From: Arthrobacter sp. B3I9
GTDB taxonomy: Bacteria > Actinomycetota > Actinomycetes > Actinomycetales > Micrococcaceae
Assembly: GCF_030816935.1 (NCBI RefSeq)
Contig: NZ_JAUSYO010000001.1
Span: forward strand, 248,001 to 312,000
DNA: 64,000 bases
Direction: 5' to 3'
The notes under the pieces were generated by a model. The model saw only the letters and a list, made by a program, of their open reading frames with translations. It was not told where the DNA came from and searched no databases. Both the position numbers and the translations under genes were made by a program. This document shows positions 8,473 through 16,887 of this stretch, in pieces. The stretch's first letter is position 1, and every line of letters starts with the position of its first letter.

Positions 8473-9489
8473 TCAAAGGGGTTTGCCGTGCCGGGCAAAA
8501 ACCTCCGCGATGCGGTCTCCAGGGGCTCCCAGCCTGAGCAGGAGGCTGAGAAGGATCAGGGACTGGGATGGTCTGAGTAGCCCGGAGGGTATGGCGCCGG
8601 CGGCGCGCAGGTCCGCACCGCCGCCGTCGCCGTATACGGGCACCACGGGGCCTGCCTCCACCCGCGTACTGGTGACGACGACGACGCCGGCAGCGACGGC
8701 CTCTGCGACCGCCGCGCAGATTTCCTTGTTGGCGTTGCCGGTTCCCGTCCCCTGAAGCACGATCCCGTCTGCCCCTGCCTGGAGTGAAGCCCGCAGGAGG
8801 GCTGAGTCGGCACCCGGGTGCACAGCAACAAGATCCACGCGGGGCGAACCGGCTCCGCCATCCGGGAGGGGCAGGGCTTCGTAACCGGAGGGCCCCTCCT
8901 GCAGCCGGATGTCTCCGGTACCGGAAACACTCCCGGCCGTTCCGAAATCGGGATTCGCGAACGCGTCGAGCCTTGTCGTGTGGCCCTTCCGTACGCCGGC
9001 AGCCCGGAAGATTCTGCCAGCGAATACCACCAGCACTCCTCGGCCCCGCACCTCAGCGGAACCGGCGACGGCGATTGCCCGGGAAAGGTTGTCCGGCCCG
9101 TCCGGTGACTCCGCGTCTGCAGCCTGCTGCGCTCCGGTAAAAACGACAGGGCGGGGGTCATCATGCGTCAGATCGACCAGGTAGGCCGTCTCCTCCATCG
9201 TGTCCGTGCCGTGTGAAACAACAACGCCAAGGACTTGCGGGTCGGCCAGGGCCTCCTTGATCCTGGCGCAGATCACGACCATGTCATCGACCGTCAGCAG
9301 GTACGAGCCCTTCCGGAAGACATCCACGACGCGGACGGGATGAGAGGCTGGAGTCACCATGCTGGCGACAACTTGGTCTCCCGTGTCCGATGCCACCGCC
9401 CCTCCCCCGGCCTGCGACGCCCGGGAAGAAATGGTTCCTCCCGTGGCCAGAAGCACTACGTGGGGGCCTCGCAGATCTGTGACCGTCAT
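8473..9489 (-). CDS. Type II-like L-asparaginase family amidohydrolase
   Basis: A 338-residue protein with the two asparaginase signatures: ATGGTISS near the N-terminus (Thr16) and SHGTDTMEET (Thr95, Asp96), and the Lys168 region, matching the catalytic Thr-Asp-Lys set. No signal peptide is visible, so it is cytoplasmic. ATG 9489 has GGAG five bases upstream; the in-frame ATG 9516 has only a poor site and nearly abuts the operator at 9524-9539, so I prefer 9489. It is the first gene of an operon of five or six genes. It may deamidate asparagine or a half-amide such as succinamate; the neighbours favour the latter as a hypothesis. Confidence 0.88.
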   Translation of the reverse strand: MTVTDLRGPHVVLLATGGTISSRASQAGGGAVASDTGDQVVASMVTPASHPVRVVDVFRKGSYLLTVDDMVVICARIKEALADPQVLGVVVSHGTDTMEETAYLVDLTHDDPRPVVFTGAQQAADAESPDGPDNLSRAIAVAGSAEVRGRGVLVVFAGRIFRAAGVRKGHTTRLDAFANPDFGTAGSVSGTGDIRLQEGPSGYEALPLPDGGAGSPRVDLVAVHPGADSALLRASLQAGADGIVLQGTGTGNANKEICAAVAEAVAAGVVVVTSTRVEAGPVVPVYGDGGGADLRAAGAIPSGLLRPSQSLILLSLLLRLGAPGDRIAEVFARHGKPL

Positions 9490-9523
9490 ATCCGCTCCAT
9501 CTGTCTCGGACGCCATGCGTCCT

Positions 9524-9539
9524 ACCCAATCGATTGGGT
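9524..9539. promoter_or_regulatory. LacI-type operator O1 upstream of the asparaginase operon
   Basis: Perfect 16-base palindrome ACCCAATCGATTGGGT centred about 42 bases before the asparaginase start. The identical core recurs at 9635-9650, both in the divergent region facing a LacI-family gene. Confidence 0.85.
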
Positions 9540-9632
9540 TCGTGGGTAAAAGCTATCCATCCGATGTTTCAGGCAGCTTCCGCAGCCTGTTTCTAAGAGG
9601 TAAATAAAATTCCGTCCCAGCGGAGACCAGTT

Positions 9633-9652
9633 CTACCCAATCGATTGGGTAG
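9633..9652. promoter_or_regulatory. LacI-type operator O2 in the asparaginase/lacI divergent region
   Basis: Perfect 20-base palindrome CTACCCAATCGATTGGGTAG. Its centre is 111 bases from the centre of O1, a spacing that would allow repression by DNA looping. The intergenic region 9490-9770 holds no gene; both divergent promoters must lie here. Confidence 0.85.
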
Positions 9653-9770
9653 GACTAACAAACGACTATAGAATGTGACTTACAACACGTCAAGGGTCGG
9701 GAGCGGGATGATCTGCGGGTTTTCCGGCACGCTGGGTCAGAACGCTGTTTAATCTAGGTAGGGGAGCGCA

Positions 9771-10814
9771 TTGGAAGAACGCAGGGCCGCCGGCCGTACC
9801 GTCACACTGAAGGATCTTGCCAGTGAGCTCGGCATCCACCCCTCGACCATTTCCCGGATCCTGCACTCGGACTCCGACGTCGCCCGGGGTGCGGCTTCCG
9901 CGGCGACCGCCGAGCGCGTCCGCGACTTAGCGCGGAAGCGCGGCTACTCCCCGGATCCGCAGGCCACAGGCCTGCGGACCAGACGGACCCGGCTCCTGGG
10001 GGTCATAGTTCCCCGGCTTTCGGATTTGGTCCTCGCCACCATGTACGAGGGCATCGAAGAATCGGCCGCCGAGCTGGGCTATTCCACCTTCGTGATGAAT
10101 TCCCTCGATGACCCGGCCCAGCAGCGTCGGAAAATCGACATCATGCTGGCCCGCCGGGTGGACGGTCTGATTATCGGAGACGCCCACTCGGGCACCAGCC
10201 TCCTGCCGGAGCTGACCGCCCGCAAAGTGCCGTTCGTCCTCATGAATCGCCGGGTTCCCGGCTATCCTTCGGCCACCTGTGACGATGTCCTCGGCGGCCA
10301 GCTTGTGGCGCAACACCTGTGGGACAGGGGCCACCGCAAGGTTTCGGTCATTGCCGGTGAACCCTATGCCAGCACTGCGGTGGATCGTACAGCCGGGTTT
10401 GTGGAGCGATGGCGGTCCTTGGGGGGCGATATTTCCGACGACGCCGTTGTCTGGTCCCGTTTCGACACGGCGGGGGGCCGCGAAGCAGCGGAAACGATCC
10501 TGATGAACGGCACCCCGACCGCCATCTTCGCCGTCAACGATTTCGCCGCCATCGGCGCGATGGGGGCACTCCGGTCCCATGGCCTCACGGTAGGCCTGGA
10601 CGTTGCGGTCGTGGGCTTTAATGACACTTCCCTCGCCGCGGAGCTTCCGATTCCGCTCTCCTCCGTGCGCTCACCAATGCACGACATCGGCAGGACAGCG
10701 GTGCATCTGTTTCAGCGCGTTCTCGACGGCGACCGCGTCGAACCGGTGGCCTTGAAGCCCACCCTGAGCGTCCGCGAAAGCAGCGCCATGGTGGCTCCTT
10801 TGCTTGCGCTGTAA
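9771..10814 (+). CDS. LacI-family repressor of the asparaginase/imidase-like operon
   Basis: A 347-residue LacI/GalR regulator: HTH headpiece VTLKDLASELGIHPSTISRI (residues 11-30), hinge and LRTRRTRLLGVIVP at about 68-81, then the periplasmic-binding-like effector domain with FAVNDFAAIGAMGALRS and VAVVGFND. The start is TTG at 9771, preceded by GGGGAG four bases upstream; no better ATG exists near the headpiece. It faces the asparaginase operon across two copies of the ACCCAATCGATTGGGT palindrome and is therefore its likely specific repressor. The effector is probably the imported substrate or a ring-opened product. Confidence 0.9.
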   Translation: MEERRAAGRTVTLKDLASELGIHPSTISRILHSDSDVARGAASAATAERVRDLARKRGYSPDPQATGLRTRRTRLLGVIVPRLSDLVLATMYEGIEESAAELGYSTFVMNSLDDPAQQRRKIDIMLARRVDGLIIGDAHSGTSLLPELTARKVPFVLMNRRVPGYPSATCDDVLGGQLVAQHLWDRGHRKVSVIAGEPYASTAVDRTAGFVERWRSLGGDISDDAVVWSRFDTAGGREAAETILMNGTPTAIFAVNDFAAIGAMGALRSHGLTVGLDVAVVGFNDTSLAAELPIPLSSVRSPMHDIGRTAVHLFQRVLDGDRVEPVALKPTLSVRESSAMVAPLLAL

Positions 10815-10846
10815 CGCGCTGCAACCCTACGGGCTCGCCGCACCCA

Positions 10847-10878
10847 TCCCCTTGCCTTGCGTTCCCCTTGCCTTGCGT
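10847..10878. repeat. Two perfect tandem copies of a 16-base unit
   Basis: TCCCCTTGCCTTGCGT is repeated exactly at 10847-10862 and 10863-10878 in the short gap between the lacI-family gene and the convergent pucR-family gene. Probably slippage; no function seen. Confidence 0.6.
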
Positions 10879-10897
10879 TGCCCTGCACGGATGGCTG

Positions 10898-12343
10898 TTA
10901 GGAGTGCGCCGCTACGATGGCCAGGGCGAGCAGGCAGGTGGCACGGACGTAACCGTCGGACAGATCCAGCTGAAGGAGATCTTCGATCTTCCGGATCCTG
11001 TAACTGAGGGTGTTTCGATGGATGAATAGCTCATCGCAGATTTCCCGGGAGTTACCGCTGAGGCGCAGGTAGGCCTCGAGTGTCTCGCGCAGCGATCCGC
11101 CGTCGTCGAAGGCCAATGGTGCGAGCAGCCTCCGCGACATCGCGACCAGTCCCAGGCTGGGCAACCCTTGCACCACGCCGGCCAGATCGGCCGGCGGAGC
11201 CCGGCGAATGCCAGGCGGCCCTACGTGGCGGCGCGCCAATTGCATGGCCAGAGGTAGTTCACTGAGGCTTCCCGATTCGGCAACAACAACGGACAATTCC
11301 GGAGCGTCGGTGAGATACTCCTGCACGGCGTCCGGCAGGTCAACGGCGCCGTTACGGTTTTGCACCAGCAAAGTTGTGAGCCCGGCTTCCTCCATGAACC
11401 TCACCGTGCCGAAACGGGCTTGGAGGCCCACCCGCGCACGCCAGGCGATGGCCCGCAGCTTTGCCGGCGCAACGCGCTCCGAACCTCCGATGAGTACCGC
11501 TCCCCAGTCCTCGTCCGGGTTGAACCCGGCCTCGACCGCATAGCGGCGCAACGGTGTGGAGGATGCTCCTCTTTCCTCATAAAGCGCTTCCACAAAGCGG
11601 GCGGCCTCAGGCGAATGCAGCGGTGAACTCGACCCCAGCGTGTAGCTCAGCTGCATGGCGATGACCGCCGCTACCGGGCCCAGGGTGGGCTGCAGCACCA
11701 CGCTGCTCTTGATGCCCTCGATGACCAGTTGAAAGCGGTGCGATTCGCCGCTGGGGAGGCGCAGGGTTGTCCGGGCAGTGCCGGTGCGGCCGGCCCCCGC
11801 TGAGATCAGCTCGAACGAGTCGGAATCAATCACGGCCACCCGCGCTTCGATGGCGTGCGCCACCCGCCCCAAAACCTCGGAAAGCGAATGGCCGTCGGCC
11901 GCAAGCCGGGTACATTCGTCTGCCAGTTCCCAGCCTTTCCGCAGCTCCGCATTCCGCTCGGAGGCGATCACCAGTTCCACATGCCTCATCACCAGGACGA
12001 AGGGCACCTCCGGCGGCAGCTCCAGCAGCGGCAGGCCATGGGCCTCGCAGGCCTGCACCAAGCCGGCAGGCAGCTCGTGGTGGGCGGCACCAAGACCGAA
12101 CGCTAGACCCGCAACGGGAACGGAAATCAACCGCTCCACGTAGGCGTCCCAGATCCTGAAGTCCTTGACGTTAAGGCCCATGCCGTTCGTCAACACAAGG
12201 GCGTTGACGCCCAGGAAGGGTGTCGGATCCATATGTTCCGTCGGAGCGCACCACATGATGGGACGCCCCAACCGGCCGTCCTGACCGGCGACCCGCAGCC
12301 GGATTTTGAGGTCGGGATCGGCTACGAGATCTGAGATGCGCAC
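10898..12343 (-). CDS. PucR-family transcriptional regulator divergent from the pxp cluster
   Basis: A 481-residue regulator with an N-terminal PucR domain (ISDLVADPDLKIRL to roughly residue 120, including the PLLELPPEVPF stretch), a variable central domain and a C-terminal PucR helix-turn-helix (ICDELFIHRNTLSYRIRKIE, near residue 450). GTG 12343 is chosen because GGGAGG lies four bases before it; a TTG at 12355 in the same frame lies in that Shine-Dalgarno. The gene is transcribed away from the 5-oxoprolinase-like cluster that starts at 12460 and is the best candidate for its activator. Family members often sense nitrogen compounds. Confidence 0.88.
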   Translation of the reverse strand: MRISDLVADPDLKIRLRVAGQDGRLGRPIMWCAPTEHMDPTPFLGVNALVLTNGMGLNVKDFRIWDAYVERLISVPVAGLAFGLGAAHHELPAGLVQACEAHGLPLLELPPEVPFVLVMRHVELVIASERNAELRKGWELADECTRLAADGHSLSEVLGRVAHAIEARVAVIDSDSFELISAGAGRTGTARTTLRLPSGESHRFQLVIEGIKSSVVLQPTLGPVAAVIAMQLSYTLGSSSPLHSPEAARFVEALYEERGASSTPLRRYAVEAGFNPDEDWGAVLIGGSERVAPAKLRAIAWRARVGLQARFGTVRFMEEAGLTTLLVQNRNGAVDLPDAVQEYLTDAPELSVVVAESGSLSELPLAMQLARRHVGPPGIRRAPPADLAGVVQGLPSLGLVAMSRRLLAPLAFDDGGSLRETLEAYLRLSGNSREICDELFIHRNTLSYRIRKIEDLLQLDLSDGYVRATCLLALAIVAAHS

Positions 12344-12459
12344 GGGGCCTCCCAAGGGGGCGGGTTTACCGCCTCATAGTGCAAATAAGAAAATGGATGC
12401 TCAAGATTCAGCGAATTGCACAATATCGCGGCTCGGAAGAGTTGGGTAGCGTTGCCTGC

Positions 12460-13227
12460 ATGCAAATGAATGTGACCCCGGGCACTTCCCTTCCCGTTTC
12501 AGGACGTGTGCTTTTGAACTCCGACATGGGCGAGGGTCTGGGCCTGCACGCATTCGGCAACGACGAGGAACTCCTGCGCATCATCGATGTGGCGAACGTT
12601 GCCTGCGGCTACCACGCGGGCGACCCGGACGTCATGAACCGGACCGTGGCCCTTGCGGCAGAGCACGGGGTGGCAGTAGGCGCCCATCCCGGGCTGCCGG
12701 ACGTAGTTGGCTTCGGTCGCCGCCGGATGGTGCTCACCCCGGAGGAGGTTGAATCCATCATCCTGTATCAAACCGGGGCCCTCACGGCATTCCTTGGCAA
12801 ACACGGACTTGAGCTCAACCACATCAAGCCCCATGGCGCTCTCTACGGCATGCTGGCTGGCGACGAAGACCTGATGCAGGCCGCCGCCGGAGCGGCACGG
12901 CAGTACGGGGTCCCCTTCTACGGCCTGGCCGGTACGGCACATGAGTCAGTATGCCGGGCCATGGGTGTCGATTTCGTAGCGGAACTCTATGTCGACCTCA
13001 ACTACGGACCCTCGGGTGAGCTGCTTATCCAGCGACGCCCGGCCCCGACGGACCCGGCGGCGGCTGCCGAGCGCGTCAGCCGGGCCATCGCCGGACAACC
13101 CGTCCTCGCCGTGGACGGCACGGAACTGGACATTCCCTTCCAAAGCATCTGCGTCCACTCAGACGCGCCCAACGCACCCGCCGTGGCTTCCGCGGTCCGT
13201 GCCGCGCTGGGTTCAGCCCCTGCTTAA
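12460..13227 (+). CDS. pxpA: LamB/YcsF family 5-oxoprolinase subunit A
   Basis: A 255-residue LamB/YcsF protein: LLNSDMGEG near residue 20, NVACGYHAGDPDVM, GAHPGLPD, NHIKPHGALY and the late SICVHSDAPNA are all family motifs of this metal-dependent hydrolase fold. In bacteria PxpA works with PxpB and PxpC to open 5-oxoproline with ATP hydrolysis. ATG 12460 is chosen since residues upstream have no family likeness; no strong ribosome site precedes it and translation may be leaderless. It heads a five-gene operon whose other members are a biotin carrier, a biotin carboxylase, PxpB and PxpC. Confidence 0.88.
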   Translation: MQMNVTPGTSLPVSGRVLLNSDMGEGLGLHAFGNDEELLRIIDVANVACGYHAGDPDVMNRTVALAAEHGVAVGAHPGLPDVVGFGRRRMVLTPEEVESIILYQTGALTAFLGKHGLELNHIKPHGALYGMLAGDEDLMQAAAGAARQYGVPFYGLAGTAHESVCRAMGVDFVAELYVDLNYGPSGELLIQRRPAPTDPAAAAERVSRAIAGQPVLAVDGTELDIPFQSICVHSDAPNAPAVASAVRAALGSAPA

Positions 13228-13267
13228 CCACCCGTTCTTAACCACCCGTCAGAAAGCGAGAACACCC

Positions 13268-13507
13268 GTGGCAACCATCGTCTCCCCGCTCCCCGGAATC
13301 TTCTACCGCAAGCCCGGTCCGGGCAAACCGCCGTTCGCCAATGAAGGCGACACCATAGAGGTCGGACAGACCCTGGGCATCGTCGAAATCATGAAGCAAT
13401 TCACCGAAATCCAGTCGGACGTGGCCGGGGTCCTAGAGTCGTTTGAGGTCAACGAGGGTGACATGGTCAATCCCGGCGACGCCATCAGCGTTATCCGCGA
13501 AGGATAA
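13268..13507 (+). CDS. accB: Biotin carboxyl carrier protein (stand-alone biotinyl domain)
   Basis: A 79-residue biotinyl/lipoyl domain starting at GTG 13268. The biotinylation motif is EIMKQF, with the acceptor Lys near residue 43, and the domain closes with the GDMVNPGDAISVI strand. It is much shorter than house-keeping AccB proteins (about 150 residues) as it lacks the Ala/Pro-rich N-terminal linker, so it is only the swinging-arm domain. It sits 40 bases after pxpA and two bases before the biotin carboxylase gene, so it almost certainly serves that carboxylase and the PxpB/PxpC pair instead of acetyl-CoA carboxylase. Confidence 0.88.
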   Translation: MATIVSPLPGIFYRKPGPGKPPFANEGDTIEVGQTLGIVEIMKQFTEIQSDVAGVLESFEVNEGDMVNPGDAISVIREG

Positions 13508-13509
13508 CC

Positions 13510-14862
13510 ATGAAGAAACTTCTCATCGCCAACCGAGGCGAGATTGCCGTGCGCATCGCCAGGACCGCCCGGGAGATGGGCATTGAAACGGTCCTGGTCG
13601 TCAGCGAACCAGACGCCGACTCGCTGGCTGCCCGGTCAGCTGACGCCTTCGTCGTGGTGGGCCCCGCGCCTGCCCCGGCTAGCTACCTGAATTCCGACGC
13701 CATCATTTCTGCGGCCTTGGACAGCGGCTGCGACGCCGTCCACCCCGGGTACGGGTTTCTGTCCGAGAACTCCGATTTTGCCCGCAAGGTCACCGACGCC
13801 GGCCTCATCTGGGTGGGGCCGGACGCAGATGCGATTGAAATGATGGGCAACAAGTCCCTGGCACGGGAGTCCGCCCGGCAGGCCGGAGTCCCCGTGCTCT
13901 CTGGCTCGGACGGGCCCCTCGACCCCGAGGCAGACGCCATTGAGATCGCCCGAGGGATCGGCTACCCGCTTGTAGTCAAGGCCTCGGCCGGAGGCGGCGG
14001 AAGGGGCATCCGCTTTGTGCGCAGTGAAGGCGAACTGCTCGACACCATCGACCTGGCGCGCGGTGAAGCGGCAGCAGTCTTCGGTGATCCGACCATCTAC
14101 CTGGAACGGTTCGTTGAGCACGCACGCCACGTGGAGGTGCAGGTCCTGGGCGACGGAAGCAACTTCATCCATCTTGGCGACCGGGACTGCTCCATGCAGC
14201 GACGCTCGCAAAAAGTCATCGAAGAAGCCCCGGCACCGGACCTTCCCGACGCGGTCCGTCAAAAGATTCGGAATTCCTCCGTTGAACTTGCCCGGGAATG
14301 CGGCTACAGCGGTGCCGGCACGGTTGAATTCCTGTATGACCCCGTCAACCATGTGGCGGCTTTCATCGAAATGAACACGCGGATCCAGGTCGAACATCCG
14401 ATCACCGAGCAGATCACGGGTATCGACCTGATCCGCGAGCAACTCCTGATAGCCGGCACGGGATCAATGTCCATCGGGCAGGACGACGTCCGTTTCAGTG
14501 GCCACGCCATCGAATGCCGCATCAATGCTGAAGACCCTGACCACAACTTCTTTCCCAGTCCCGGCCGCATCAAGGCCCTCGAATGGCCCACCGGCGAGGG
14601 CATCCGGGTCGACACGGGCGTGGAGGCTGGATCCGTGGTCAGCCCCTACTACGACTCTCTGGTGGCCAAGCTGATTGTCCACGCGGACACACGCGAAGCA
14701 GCCATCGAGGCTATGCTTACCGCTCTGGGCGAGACCCACATTGAAGGAATCAAAACCACCATTCCCGTGCATAAAAAGTTGTTGGCGCGACCTGAATTCG
14801 CCGCCGTCACCCACCACTCGAAATTCATTGAAGCGGCCTCGGATCTTCTGGAGGCAAAGTGA
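13510..14862 (+). CDS. accC: Biotin carboxylase subunit
   Basis: A 450-residue biotin carboxylase complete in all three domains: N-terminal KLLIANRGEIAVRI, the ATP-grasp domain with the glycine-rich loop KASAGGGGRGI (about residues 157-167), and EMNTRIQVEHPITEQITG, followed by HAIECRINAEDP and the C-terminal lid. It carboxylates biotin on the carrier using ATP and bicarbonate. No carboxyltransferase for acetyl-CoA is nearby. Its stop codon overlaps the next gene's GTG start (GTGA). Family members annotated as acetyl-CoA carboxylase occur in similar pxp clusters, where the true acceptor is likely an amide or lactam. Confidence 0.92.
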   Translation: MKKLLIANRGEIAVRIARTAREMGIETVLVVSEPDADSLAARSADAFVVVGPAPAPASYLNSDAIISAALDSGCDAVHPGYGFLSENSDFARKVTDAGLIWVGPDADAIEMMGNKSLARESARQAGVPVLSGSDGPLDPEADAIEIARGIGYPLVVKASAGGGGRGIRFVRSEGELLDTIDLARGEAAAVFGDPTIYLERFVEHARHVEVQVLGDGSNFIHLGDRDCSMQRRSQKVIEEAPAPDLPDAVRQKIRNSSVELARECGYSGAGTVEFLYDPVNHVAAFIEMNTRIQVEHPITEQITGIDLIREQLLIAGTGSMSIGQDDVRFSGHAIECRINAEDPDHNFFPSPGRIKALEWPTGEGIRVDTGVEAGSVVSPYYDSLVAKLIVHADTREAAIEAMLTALGETHIEGIKTTIPVHKKLLARPEFAAVTHHSKFIEAASDLLEAK

Positions 14863-15764
14863 GCAGCAACGCCACCACGCTGCCCGAGGCGCGCTACACC
14901 TGGGGCGGGGATGAATTTCTTTTCGTGGAAGTCTCCGAAGCCATGAGCCTCGCCGCTAACTTCAAAGTGATGTCGATCGCTTCCAAACTTGCGGCGGACG
15001 GCCTACCCGGCGTCGTGGACATCTGCCCTGCCAATGCGTCACTGCTGGTGAGGTTCGATCCCGATGTAATGCCACCGTCCGAACTGGAGGAGGCCGTCCG
15101 CGGGATTGAACGGGACCTGGCGCATCATTCCGAGCATGAGCTTGAAACGCGGATCATCGAGGTCCCGGTCTGGTACGAGGACCCCTTCACCGCTGAAGTA
15201 GCACAGCGTTTCCGGGAAGGCTTCCACCAGGAGCCCGACGGCACCGACATCGACTTCGCGGCCAAGGTGAACAACCTCAGGGACGCCGCCGCATTCATCC
15301 AGCGGCACCACGAACAGCCGTGGCTTGTTTCCATGGTTGGCTTCGTGGCCGGTCTGCCTTTCCTCTTCCAGCTGGTGGAACAGGAGAAGCAACTGCAAGT
15401 TCCGAAGTACCTGAGCCCCCGCACCGACACCCCGAAACTGACAGTCGGCCACGGCGGATGCTTCGGCTGCATCTACTCCGTGCGCGGCGCCGGCGGCTAC
15501 CAGATGTTCGGCGTCGCCGCCGCCCCCATCTTCGATCCGGCCCAGGCCCTGGCCGATTTCAAGGACTTCATGGTGTTCTTCAAGCCGGGCGACATTGTGA
15601 AGTTCAAACCGGTCAGCGAGGACGAATACAACGCCATCCAGGCTGAGATTTCCGACGGATCCTTCCGTTACCGGCAGGTTCCCGTCACCTTCGACCTGTC
15701 CAAGGCCCTGGCCGACCCTGAGCGGTACAACGGGAAACTGATGGAGGCACTCGATGGCATTTGA
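14859..15764 (+). CDS. pxpB: 5-oxoprolinase subunit B / KipI-type (AHS1) domain protein
   Basis: A 301-residue protein with the AHS1/KipI domain: LLVRFDPDVMPPSELE, VSMVGFVAGLPFLF and the terminal FKPGDIVKFKPVSEDEYN segments. It is longer than Bacillus KipI (about 240) because of an N-terminal extension and an insert. AHS1 is homologous to one half of the carboxyltransferase domain of urea carboxylase. The start is GTG 14859, overlapping the carboxylase stop by four bases, and its end overlaps pxpC by 11 bases, indicating tight coupling. Together with PxpC it should form the acceptor-handling half of the complex. Confidence 0.88.
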   Translation: MSSNATTLPEARYTWGGDEFLFVEVSEAMSLAANFKVMSIASKLAADGLPGVVDICPANASLLVRFDPDVMPPSELEEAVRGIERDLAHHSEHELETRIIEVPVWYEDPFTAEVAQRFREGFHQEPDGTDIDFAAKVNNLRDAAAFIQRHHEQPWLVSMVGFVAGLPFLFQLVEQEKQLQVPKYLSPRTDTPKLTVGHGGCFGCIYSVRGAGGYQMFGVAAAPIFDPAQALADFKDFMVFFKPGDIVKFKPVSEDEYNAIQAEISDGSFRYRQVPVTFDLSKALADPERYNGKLMEALDGI

Positions 15765-16740
15765 AATCAAAAGCCCGGGACTGGCCACGACGGTCCAGGA
15801 CCGGGGCCGTACCGGCCACTACAACGTGGGCATCCCCCAGAGCGGGTCGATGGACCAGTACTCCGCGGAACTCGGCAATGCGCTCGTCGGAAATTCCCCC
15901 AGCGAGGCCGCCCTCGAATGCACGTATCTCGGTCCGGTGCTGGCCACGGACCGGGACGCGGTCGTTGCAATCACCGGAGCCCCCGTAGAGGTTAAGGTCA
16001 ACGGCGAGTCCCGGCCACAGTGGACCCGACTGCAACTCCGGGCCGGCGACCAACTCAGCTTTGGAGTCATCCAGGGCGGTACCCGCTACTACATCGCGGT
16101 CCAGGGCGGAATCGACGTACCCGAAGTGCTCGGTAGCCGATCCACGTACAGCTTGGGCGCGATTGGTGGCTTCCAGGGCCGGAAGCTTGAGCCGGGTGAC
16201 CTGGTTCCGGTCGGCAGCCCGCCGTCCGGCCGGGACCTCCCCGCGGGGGATACCATTCCGGAGGACTTCCGCCCCGCCTATCGGAAGGAACAAAACGTTC
16301 GGATCGTCCTGGGCCTGTACGATCACCGCCTTACCGGGGAAGGGCTGGACAATCTTCTCACCCGGGAATGGCAGCTGACGCCCGTGGCCGACCGGATGGG
16401 GCTGCGTTACTCAGGTCCCGGCGTCACATGGAAGGAGCGGGAGCAGCCTTTCGGCGCCGGATCCGATCCATCCAACATTGTGGATGCCGGTTACGCGGTG
16501 GGCTCCATCCAGATTCCAGGCGGTACGCAGCCCATCATCCTGCACCGCGACGCCGTCTCCGGAGGCGGCTACGCCATGGTAGGCACGGTGATCAGCGCCG
16601 ACATGGACCTGGTGGGCCGCGCGGCCCCGGGCACCGTCACCAGCTTCGTCGCCGTCAGTCTGGACGAGGCCCTCGTGGCGCGCAAGGAACTCGCCGAACG
16701 CAAAGAAAGGGCCTGGGCAGCTCTCGGCGTCAGCCGCTGA
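15754..16740 (+). CDS. pxpC: 5-oxoprolinase subunit C / KipA-type (AHS2) domain protein
   Basis: A 328-residue AHS2/KipA protein. Typical motifs are SPGLATTVQDRGRTGHYNVGIPQSG at the N-terminus (cited in part), LGNALVGN, YIAVQGGIDVPEVLGSRSTY, the SIQIPGG(T)QPIILHRDA segment and GYAMVGTVI near the end. AHS2 is the other half of the urea-carboxylase carboxyltransferase domain. Its ATG overlaps the pxpB end by 11 bases and it is the last gene of the operon, followed by a stem-loop at 16758-16783. The complex should act on 5-oxoproline or another lactam/amide in the cytoplasm. Confidence 0.9.
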   Translation: MAFEIKSPGLATTVQDRGRTGHYNVGIPQSGSMDQYSAELGNALVGNSPSEAALECTYLGPVLATDRDAVVAITGAPVEVKVNGESRPQWTRLQLRAGDQLSFGVIQGGTRYYIAVQGGIDVPEVLGSRSTYSLGAIGGFQGRKLEPGDLVPVGSPPSGRDLPAGDTIPEDFRPAYRKEQNVRIVLGLYDHRLTGEGLDNLLTREWQLTPVADRMGLRYSGPGVTWKEREQPFGAGSDPSNIVDAGYAVGSIQIPGGTQPIILHRDAVSGGGYAMVGTVISADMDLVGRAAPGTVTSFVAVSLDEALVARKELAERKERAWAALGVSR

Positions 16741-16757
16741 CCTCCGGAGTATCGGCA

Positions 16758-16783
16758 GGGGCCCGGAGAGTATTCCGGGCCCC
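16758..16783 (+). terminator. Stem-loop after the pxp operon
   Basis: GGGGCCCGGA and TCCGGGCCCC form a perfect 10-base stem with a six-base loop 17 bases after the pxpC stop. There is no clear T-run, so termination strength is uncertain. Confidence 0.55.
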
Positions 16784-16805
16784 ACAACGCTGTGTGGAAT
16801 TTAAC

Positions 16806-16817
16806 GCAAACGTTTGC
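16806..16817. promoter_or_regulatory. LacI-type operator upstream of the OYE gene
   Basis: Perfect palindrome GCAAACGTTTGC, 71 bases before the ATG of the flavin oxidoreductase. The sequence differs from the two other LacI operators in this window and no LacI gene adjoins it. Confidence 0.6.
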
Positions 16818-16887
16818 CCTTAACCCCTGTAACGAGCACGCCCCGCGCTGTTTGCCCCTACCCCCAACCAACCCCTGTAGGAGATTC

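Noticed and set aside
13268..14862. The carrier and carboxylase genes as house-keeping acetyl-CoA carboxylase
   Set aside because: The carrier is a bare biotinyl domain and there are no carboxyltransferase genes for acetyl-CoA; the pair is wedged between pxpA and pxpB with overlaps.
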